A stretch of DNA of 64,000 nucleotides, from contig OU452222.1 of assembly GCA_911728455.2 (NCBI GenBank), positions 23,448,090-23,512,089 on the forward strand, in the 5' to 3' direction. Positions 57,801 through 64,000 of the stretch are shown here, in pieces (the first letter of the stretch is position 1; every line of letters starts with the position of its first letter). The notes under the pieces are model-generated. The model saw only the letters and a list, made by a program, of their open reading frames with translations, was not told the DNA's origin and did no database searches. This stretch comes from Marthasterias glacialis. Taxonomy: Eukaryota > Echinodermata > Asteroidea > Forcipulatida > Asteriidae. A program made the translations under genes and the position numbers.

Positions 57801-60800
57801 GGGATACTATATTAACTATGTAATTATTGATCAACTGCCCTAGAGAGAGTGCCAGATTCGAAAAAAAAAAAAATATTTGTGTATTATTAATTTAAATTGG
57901 GGGACTTAAAATGCACTTCAAATCCTGATGTTTGAGGCAACACTGTCACAACAAGATACATTTGCCCGAAGTTTTCTCAACATATATGAGAAGACCTTTC
58001 TTGGCCTAAACCACAACTGAAAGGAAAATGTTATGAGATCCTTGGCAAGTTGACATTTTGAAGGGCATAAATCAGGGTAAAAATGTCAGCTTTGCAAGTT
58101 CTACAAACATACTTTAATGGAAGTTCCAAATAAAGCACATGGGTGAACATTATAACCAAAATAATAATTTCTCAAGTGAGGAAAAAGGATGGAAATTTAT
58201 AAGTCTATAAATGTTTCTGAGATATAATTTTGCATTTTGGCTAGGTGAGCTTTTAGGTATAAGCTAAAAACCGTTTTTTAAGACCCCAAAATTGACCCCA
58301 AATGCCCCAAAGACAACAATGGCTCGTAACTATAGCAACTGGCTCCATATGGGCTTTAAAAGTCTGTTTTGTTTACTTGCACCGCAAGTCCTATCATCCC
58401 ATAAAGTTATAAAAAATAATAAAAAAATGATAAAACTTTGGACCTAGACACATAATATGTCAAGTAATTAACATATGGGCTTTAAAAGTCTGTTTTGTTT
58501 ACTTGCACCGCAAGTCCTTTCATCCCATAAAGTTATAAAAAAATACTAATAAAAAATAATAAAACTTTGGACCTAGACAAATAATATGTCAAGTAATTAA
58601 TAAAAATAACTTGCAACAATTCATCAGTTACAACAACAATAGGCATACATACAAAATGTATCCATAAAATACAAACAATGTACATGTACAACAAAATTAC
58701 ACACAAATAGTCGTCAGCCCAGGACTCGAATTTAGGAGAAAAATCCACAAGACAGAAGGATCTGTAGCTCAAAATGTTTACTGGACCAAAATTTATTATA
58801 CAAGACCAGAAATGAAATTTAAAAAAAAATACCAGTTCACAGTTTAACATTTGAACCGTTTTAATTGGAACAGGCAGTAGAAAGAGAAGATTTATCTCTC
58901 TTGTATTATGGGAAAGTATTCTTCAAAACTCAACAGAACTGAAAGATTTTAATCAGACTGAAAGTCAACCTTTGAACAAAAACACAAAACTGCTGGACTT
59001 GTCAAGTCATGAATTTACTGGCCGGACGTTAAAATCAACTGGCCCTAGGCCTGTGGTCCAGTGTAAAATTCGAGCCCTGTCAGCATTAAATTAGATAAAT
59101 GAAAAACAGGAACCAAACAGGGAAGACACAAAGTATTTTCACCCATATAAAAAAAAAACTTAAAGGGACAATACAAATAAACTTTCTAGCAATGTTTTGG
59201 CATTCATATCAGTAACAGTAAAATGTTTACTAACCTGAGAAAATCTGTCTCTTGTTGCATTAGCATACTGTGGAAACAAGGACAAAACATTACAACCTTT
59301 ATACAATCTCTTTGACAAATAAAAGGGGATTGCAAACGATAAAAGAGGATTGTAAACGATATAAAACAAAAAACAAAACTATATTCTGACAATGGCGTAA
59401 TCCTAGCCAAGCGGTCAAGGGCACCGGACTCAAGCTCTGGTGTTTCTGATCAGCAGATTGTGGGTTCGAGTCCCGGTCTCGACACTTGTGTCTTTAACCC
59501 TTACAGTCTCTATTTCATCAAACTCTAACAGCAGGTTGTGTGCAGTCATGATGCGTCTTATACGATGGTTTAAATGTTAACTTGAATTTTGTTTCCGTGA
59601 TTTTGGGGTACTGCTCCTTATACACCGAGCGCCTTATACTCAGGGAAATATGGTAAATTCGAAACACTACATGTTCTTACCAGTACATGTCGAAGGTTAG
59701 GATTTGCAAAAACAAAAATAAATTCACCCACTTACTTCTCGGTCTGCCATGGCAGCATTAGCAAGATGCTCCATCATGTTGGTTGCCATGGTAGGATCGG
59801 GCTTGGAAGGACGAAAATCTTTAGGGTAGTCAAACTCCGTCTGGTGGAGGTGACTTGGTTTGGAGGATTTGGGTCTGGAATTCCACGCACTGTGAGGCTT
59901 CTGCATTGGATTGTTTCAAAAAGTAGGTTTGAGAAAATGTTAGAGGTTAGTGAAAAAAATGAGATTATCCCTCACTCTTTTCAATTTTACCATAACTCTG
60001 ATTTCTAGAGATAAATGATATGAGAACAGTTCAGATTTTGTTTGTTTCAAATATTTGAGACAACATGTAAATGAGTTGCCAAATTGACTACAACAGGATT
60101 TGAACCGGCGACCTCCGGATTAACGTGGCGGCGCTACTAGTACTAGTCTTGATTTGCGACGCTAGTTTTCGTATTAGTCACTGATAGAGGGCGCACCATC
60201 GACTAGCTCGGAGGGAATGGGCAAGTCTTCAAATCTAGATCAAACTTATTGTTAGGAGAGGGGGCTCGCCCCTTTGTTTCTTGCATGGATGGCTGCAGAT
60301 TGCGCCGCATCACTTTGTAAACAAGGTCATACATAAATGTGTCTCATAATTCAAACACTGGTTTGCATACCTGTCTTAAATACAATGAAACAATCTCAGA
60401 ACTGCATGTAATGATACTTTTACAAAGTATAACTCAAATTATCCAGATTTTGAAATACTTCTACACACCTCAAGATACGGGTTCGAAGTCTTCTTCATGC
60501 TGGCTAGCCCTATGCCGCTAGCTTGCCTCAGGAGGACTCTGTGCCTAGCCAGCTGCTGGTCAAGGAAGTCCTGCCTCTGTTGTAGCCGCTCCTTTGCCCC
60601 GGACAAGGCTTGTTTCTCCAGCTGCCTGAAGTGGCGATTGAGAAGCCCAATCGACAGCATAGCCCAGTGATGAAGAGCTCTTGTCTTTTAAGGGGAAAAT
60701 GTTAAGAAGTTTGGAATTAAATTATTTTTAATTTGATTGGTCTATATGTTTATGTATGAAATGTGGCAGTACACAAACAATCGACAGATCCATTAAGCCC

Positions 60801-62843
60801 CGCCTACCTTAACAACTGCTTTGCAACAGCAGACAGTGTGACTTTCTTGCCACGATCGCAGCGGTGGTTCGGTTGCAGCCCACATGTATCGGATACGGAC
60901 ACACACACATACATAATGGTATTCTTGAACGGTATGGATTTAGTTTCGTTGCCTTTTGAGCAGTGCATTGAGTTCCAAGAACAACGCAGACAGGAACACT
61001 GTTAAACCACTTTTACACAACTGTACAGGGACCACTGCTGTGGGATTTGCATCATCAGAAATACAACAAAAATTTAAACAAAAGTTAGTACAGTTGTGTG
61101 TACTGTTGTGTGTCAGAACAATGGCGGGGGTTTGTTTACTTTTCTAATGGAATTTTAACATATTAGACTTTTGTCGGACTTTCAGTGGCGTTGTCAAGGC
61201 TGTGATTGGTCAATACGTTAGTAGGCGGGGCTTAATGGATCCGTCTATTCCATGACAAAAAGTGAAGTAAATAAAATGATCAAACACCCTGCAAGTACTC
61301 AAGTTAACTCTTTCACTATAGCGCGCCGCTCACAGCGACTCGGTGAATTACTTCATACGCCGGAGAGCCACTGCCAGCGGCTCCAAATAAACAAAATATT
61401 AAACAATTCCGCCACAGCTGTATTTTTAGTCATAGTGAAAGACTTAACTTGCACTTTGACAAGAACTCAAAACTGCTGATATCTGCTACACATAAATATA
61501 ACAAAGTATTTTTACATACATACTATACACATACCTGTAAGGTATTCATATCAAGAACGCAGCGCATTAGATTGAGTACAAAGTAGTTCTTAATACACTT
61601 TTTTGAATTTGCTCGAAGAGCTGGAGACCACAAACATTCGGGCTGGATAGCTCGGTTGGTAGGGCGTTGGTACAGTACGCCGAGGGGTCGCAAGTTTTTT
61701 TTTGTTCACCCAAAAATTAAATTAAATTTACCCAGTCAGTTACCCTTGTGGTTTGTTGCTTACTAACTACAAAATGTACATGAAGGCCTACCTTGTTTAC
61801 AGCATTCACTTGTTCCTCTTCGACCTGCAGAAACTTGGGAGGAGCCGTGCCTAAAATAAGTATGAAAAAAATGTATCTAATTAATTAATTTTGATGCAGC
61901 AATCACTTCCATATGTTATTAAGTGGGGGGGGGGGGGGTTCCCAAAACACAAGGCTTTCTCAGGATTTGCAAAACTACCTGATGGGAATACTCACCAACG
62001 ATTTTTGCCACGTGGACAGCTGCTGCCTGGTCCCCCATCCATGCCCTGTGTAAAGATTGAGATAGTTTGGTTGTGAAAAACAAAAATAATAATCAGTATA
62101 AAGTGGGAAATAAAAATCCGTCAGAAATGTTGTACACGGATATGTACTCTGTCTTCCAAAGACGTATACACCTTCTTCAGTGAAATTTTAGTTTCTAATA
62201 ACAGGTCTAAGATACCACGTACAACATGATACAAGTTGCGACACATTCAGATCAACAATCTCTACCCTCGCAGGTACCCATTTACTCCTGGGTGATGAGA
62301 AGCAATAATGGTAAAGCTTCTTGCTCAAGTGTTTTGCGTCAAAGAGGGCGCTATACAATCAGCAGGCTTACTAAAAAGAAAGCCGGTTCTGGCAACAAAT
62401 GCTCTACCTTTACCTTAATCTTAATACCCAATGCAAGAATAACATCATTCAAATATCAAGTCTGCAGAATAGAGGTTTACACATTTACTCCTGGGCGATG
62501 AGAAGCAATTACAGTGAAGTGTCTTGCTCAAGTGTCTTGTGTCATAGAGGGCGCTATACAATCTGCAGGTTTAATTTGTTTACTAAAAGAAAGCCGGTTC
62601 TGGCAACAAATGCCCTACCATAACTTTAATACTGAATGCAAGAATAACATCATTCAATTATCAAGTCAGCAAAATAGAGGTTTACCTTTTGACGAGCATG
62701 ATGAGGCAGTTGAGCTGGTCTTTGACTCGTTGGGTCTCCGCCTTCCCCTCCAGAACTTCCTCCCTCATTCTAGCAACGGCTTCACGAAAAGCTCTGTTGT
62801 CTAAATTGGCACTCCCTGAGCGCAGATGCCCTCGACTTGTCAT
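54416..62843 (-). CDS. Uncharacterised coiled-coil protein, nine exons, about 410 aa
   Basis: Nine minus-strand exons with matching phases: 62843-62686, 62045-61996, 61850-61792, 61588-61535, 60684-60469, 59900-59736, 59267-59235, 55817-55706 and 54801-54416, totalling 1233 bases. The N-terminal half is helical and charged (AFREAVARMREEVLEGKAET, then QALSGAKERLQQRQDFLDQQ). The middle and later part is Ser/Pro/Lys-rich and probably disordered, with a final helix (AKQLQAKFNALDEEFSLFDR). No signal peptide or membrane helix. A cytoskeletal or ciliary role is conceivable but only a guess. The first ATG could also be internal to a longer transcript. Confidence 0.75.
54802..55705. other. Coiled-coil gene intron 8
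   Basis: Contains A-rich stretches and a family F MITE at 55341-55483; no exon. Confidence 0.5.
55341..55483. mobile_element. MITE, family F, copy 2
   Basis: AGGTGGCAGCAGGCTTAATA on the left; GGGCGCTAGATGGCAGCATA on the minus strand at the right. Related to 32034-32175. Confidence 0.7.
55706..55817 (-). CDS. Coiled-coil gene exon 8
   Basis: CTGTCATCAG|CCGGATC to GTGCTG|GTAAGA. PDLFNASYVVGDRGKTKRPS, then NQKLTDNQRTRPRSA. Phase 0 in, 1 out. Confidence 0.8.
56096..56391 (-). repeat. tRNA-derived SINE, full copy
   Basis: On the minus strand it begins near 56391 with a tRNA-like head: A-box-like GTGGCTGAGCGGATAAG, then B box GGGTTCGAGTCCC. It continues with the body found at 3316, 30247 and 52562. 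The length of about 300 bp and the internal promoter boxes identify a SINE. Confidence 0.75.
56478..58565. mobile_element. Possible 2.1-kb element with inverted ends
   Basis: ATTAGTATTTTTTTTTAACC and GGATGCAAGGACTTGG at the left correspond in inverse to CCAAGTCC-like and ACTAATAAAAAATAA words at the right (AAGTAAACAAAATAAACTT versus AAGTCTGTTTTGTTTACTT). GCTCACCTAGCCAAA at about 56656 is inverted as TTTGGCTAGGTGAGC at about 58237. No transposase seen. Boundaries are approximate. Confidence 0.4.
57235..57440 (-). repeat. tRNA-like repeat with A and B boxes
   Basis: On the minus strand, GGTGGTCTAATTGGTAAGAC forms a D-arm-like A box and GTGGGTTCGAATCAC a T-arm-like B box. A diverged second copy of the block lies at about 57240-57310. 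The acceptor stem is imperfect and the anticodon arm does not fold well, so this is a tRNA-derived SINE head or tRNA pseudogene, not a functional tRNA. Confidence 0.55.
58346..58602 (+). repeat. 126-131-bp tandem duplication
   Basis: CATATGGGCTTTAAAAGTCT starts at 58346 and again at 58472. The two units are nearly identical, through GACATATTATG-type ends to CAAGTAATTAA. Confidence 0.85.
59235..59267 (-). CDS. Coiled-coil gene exon 7 (33-base microexon)
   Basis: TTTCCACAG|TATGCTAAT to TCTCAG|GTTAGT. Encodes YANATRDRFSQ, phase 0-0, joining ADRE of exon 6 to PDLFN of exon 8. Confidence 0.65.
59396..59500 (+). repeat. tRNA-derived SINE head, plus strand
   Basis: TAGCCAAGCGGTCAAGG (A-box-like) and GGGTTCGAGTCCC (B box) sit about 60 bases apart with the shared CAAGCTCTGGTGTTTCTGAT sequence. 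Only the head is present. Confidence 0.65.
59736..59900 (-). CDS. Coiled-coil gene exon 6
   Basis: CAATGCAG|AAGCCTC to CGAGAA|GTAAGT, phase 0-0, 55 codons: KPHSAWNSRPKSSKPSHLHQ, then DYPKDFRPSKPDPTMATNMM, HLANAAMADRE. Ser/Lys/Pro-rich and probably disordered. Confidence 0.85.
60469..60684 (-). CDS. Coiled-coil gene exon 5
   Basis: CCCCTTAAAAG|ACAAGAGC to CTTGAG|GTGTGT, phase 0-0, 72 codons. TRALHHWAMLSIGLLNRHFR, then QLEKQALSGAKERLQQRQDF: a long charged helix. Confidence 0.85.
60783..61246. mobile_element. MITE, family E, copy 2
   Basis: GACAGATCCATTAAGCCCCG on the left and GACGGATCCATTAAGCCCCG on the minus strand at the right. Related to 40012-40252. Confidence 0.75.
61535..61588 (-). CDS. 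Coiled-coil gene exon 4
   Basis: TGTATTAAG|AACTAC to TTACAG|GTATGT, phase 0-0: NYFVLNLMRCVLDMNTLQ. The acceptor has a poor pyrimidine tract, so the 5' edge is uncertain, but the frame and phases fit on both sides. Confidence 0.6.
61792..61850 (-). CDS. Coiled-coil gene exon 3
   Basis: TTATTTTAG|GCACGG to AACAAG|GTAGGC. Gives TAPPKFLQVEEEQVNAVNK after a split Gly; phase 1 in, 0 out. Confidence 0.75.
61996..62045 (-). CDS. Coiled-coil gene exon 2
   Basis: CTTTACACAG|GGCATGG to ATCGTTG|GTGAGT. AWMGDQAAAVHVAKIV, phase 2 in, 1 out. Confidence 0.75.
62281..62685. repeat. 203-bp tandem duplication next to exon 1
   Basis: TTTACTCCTGGGTGATGAGA at 62281 and TTTACTCCTGGGCGATGAGA at 62484 start two similar units. 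Each ends AATAGAGGTTTAC, the second at the exon 1 donor. The duplicated unit therefore carries a copy of the donor flank. Confidence 0.8.
62686..62843 (-). CDS. Coiled-coil gene exon 1
   Basis: ATG at 62843-62841 is the first in frame after an upstream stop (TAA near 62902-62900). MTSRGHLRSGSANLDNRAFR, then MREEVLEGKAETQRVKDQLN, LIMLVK; donor AAAAG|GTAAAC, phase 2. Strong helical charge pattern. A CAG|AAAAACC upstream could be an acceptor if the transcript starts further up. Confidence 0.75.
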
Positions 62844-63099
62844 ATTTATGGATGCATTTAAAGTGGCCAGTAGAAATTTCCGGTTTTTCTGCACTCGGTC
62901 TTAGCGGTCACGGCTCACAAACACAGCTCACTCTCAGATCTTCTGAATAAATCATTGGATACAACACAACAAGATCAAAAGTCTGCACCCATCAGTTATG
63001 TTGGTAATGTGACTGAACTTTGTTAACCCCATGGTCATGTCCTGCATTGCATGCTGGGATGTTTGTGATGTAAAATGGCGACCATCCTGAGTGAGGTGA

Positions 63100-63621
63100 A
63101 TAGACCTTTCTTTTGTTGAAAGCACTGGTTGGTACGGACAGCCAAATGTAGCAAAACATTCAAGTCTTGTTGACAGATGGTTGTGATCACATTCAACATT
63201 TTTGCAAACTTTCTATTTGAAGAAAATACACTCCATTATTGGTTGGTTTGTTTCCAACAAATTCCAAATTGTTTTTGAATGTTTGTTTAACACTTTTCCA
63301 AACTGTGATTTATCTGTTTTTGCTTTGCATTGATGGCTCCTCTTAGTTTTCTCCATCTTGGTTGGCAAAAACTTGGGTTTTGACATTGCTAAAGAAAGGT
63401 CTAAAAAGTGTCTCGTGTTACCGGAAATCTAAGGAATCTAATATCACGATAGCCCTGATGCTGATGTAAAAGGAAAAAAAAAACAGATTAAGATTTGCGG
63501 TAACACAAGACACTTATCTGCTTATGTTTTACTACATTTGGCCATCCACATGATCATGATGCCATAATTATGCCAACCACTTAACCAGTGCGGTTTGTTT
63601 ATCAACAATAGAAAGGTCTAT
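63100..63621. mobile_element. MITE, family G, copy 2
   Basis: ATAGACCTTTCTTTTGTTG on the left; TATAGACCTTTCTATTGTTG on the minus strand at the right. The interior shares TTGGTTGGTTTGTTTCCAAC with 37843-38081 in inverse. The length difference implies an internal insertion or deletion. Confidence 0.65.
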
Positions 63622-63751
63622 ACAAATATTTTGAAATACTCTATTGAAATCTTCGGTGCAGCCATCATTACTTGCTACCAATAACATAGGAAATAAGAAT
63701 TTGTCTTGAGATGTCTTGAGTTGTCAGAGATTAGACAAGTACAGAGCCCAG

Positions 63752-63865
63752 TAACTGGGGTGCTGAACTCCTTTTTATGAGATTTTGACATTATCGGTCG
63801 TACTACTAGCTAGAGTGCGACGGATAATGTCAAAATCTCAAAAAAGGTGTTCAGCGCACCAGTTA
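63752..63865. mobile_element. Palindromic 114-bp MITE, family L
   Basis: TAACTGGGGTGCTGAACTCC on the left and TAACTGGTGCGCTGAACACC on the minus strand at the right, then GAGATTTTGACATTATC on both. The spacer is about 25 bp. Confidence 0.8.
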
Positions 63866-64000
63866 CAGTAGCCTTTCGTCAAGGCCTCTGTGGCTTATAA
63901 ACAGCTATGTAGCCGCTAAGACCAAACAGTGTGCACGATCGAGTGGCGAAGGCACGATCGAGTGGCGGTTTTGCGGTTTTTGATGTTGAATTATTCATTA

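Larger units (their letters stand above)
55818..59234. other. Coiled-coil gene intron 7 (3.4 kb)
   Basis: Contains a full SINE (56096-56391), tRNA-like repeats (57235-57440), a 2-kb inverted-repeat region (56478-58565) and a 126-bp tandem duplication (58346-58602). No exon. Confidence 0.5.
62844..64000. other. Upstream of the coiled-coil gene
   Basis: Likely promoter and 5' UTR close to 62844, then MITEs (63100-63621, 63752-63865). No gene supported. Confidence 0.4.

Overview
The window looks like nuclear DNA from an animal, most likely a marine invertebrate deuterostome. An echinoderm, perhaps a sea star, is my best guess. Three things suggest this: short exons with GT/AG introns scattered through AT-rich DNA, a UGA-encoded selenoprotein, and very many short non-autonomous DNA transposons, tRNA-derived SINEs and microsatellites. 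The family style is what I would expect in an echinoderm, but I cannot confirm the species. There are no operons, CRISPR arrays or prokaryotic genes. Most long open frames are chance frames or simple-repeat translations.

Three multi-exon genes can be assembled by following splice phase. (1) Plus strand, 7741 to at least 39308: a secreted-then-anchored CAP-superfamily protein. Fourteen exons encode a signal peptide, a propeptide with a furin-like site, a CAP domain, a cysteine-rich hinge, an EGF-like module, a ShKT module, a Thr/Pro mucin-like stalk, a second EGF-like module, an unnamed membrane-proximal domain, one transmembrane helix and the start of a cytoplasmic tail. (2) Minus strand, 49267 to 45493: a secreted glutathione peroxidase in two coding exons, with an in-frame TGA at the catalytic selenocysteine and a candidate SECIS hairpin about 200 bases past the stop. 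(3) Minus strand, 62843 to 54416: a nine-exon coiled-coil protein of about 410 residues that I do not recognise.

Region by region. 1-7740 is intergenic with several MITEs and a three-copy 525-bp tandem repeat (4594-6148) that carries an 83-codon frame. 7741-39308 is the CAP gene. Its introns hold a 444-bp TTTG microsatellite, GAGTCC-like repeats around a GC-rich patch, a 798-bp foldback element made of 42-bp units, and two nearly identical 2.4-kb Helitron-like elements in tandem. 39309-45240 is intergenic and includes a 0.93-kb piggyBac-type MITE with TTAA ends. 45241-49267 is the GPx gene, with long TTTG/TTTC microsatellites in its intron. 49268-54415 is intergenic, with palindromic MITEs and a second, inverted copy of the piggyBac-type MITE. 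54416-62843 is the coiled-coil gene. 62844-64000 holds MITEs only.

The genes do not form an obvious pathway. The CAP protein is extracellular and membrane-anchored, and the GPx is secreted and removes peroxides. The densest unexplained structure is the mobile-element landscape. Two elements (foldback and Helitron-like) have their own empty insertion sites preserved in duplicated host DNA inside the same intron.
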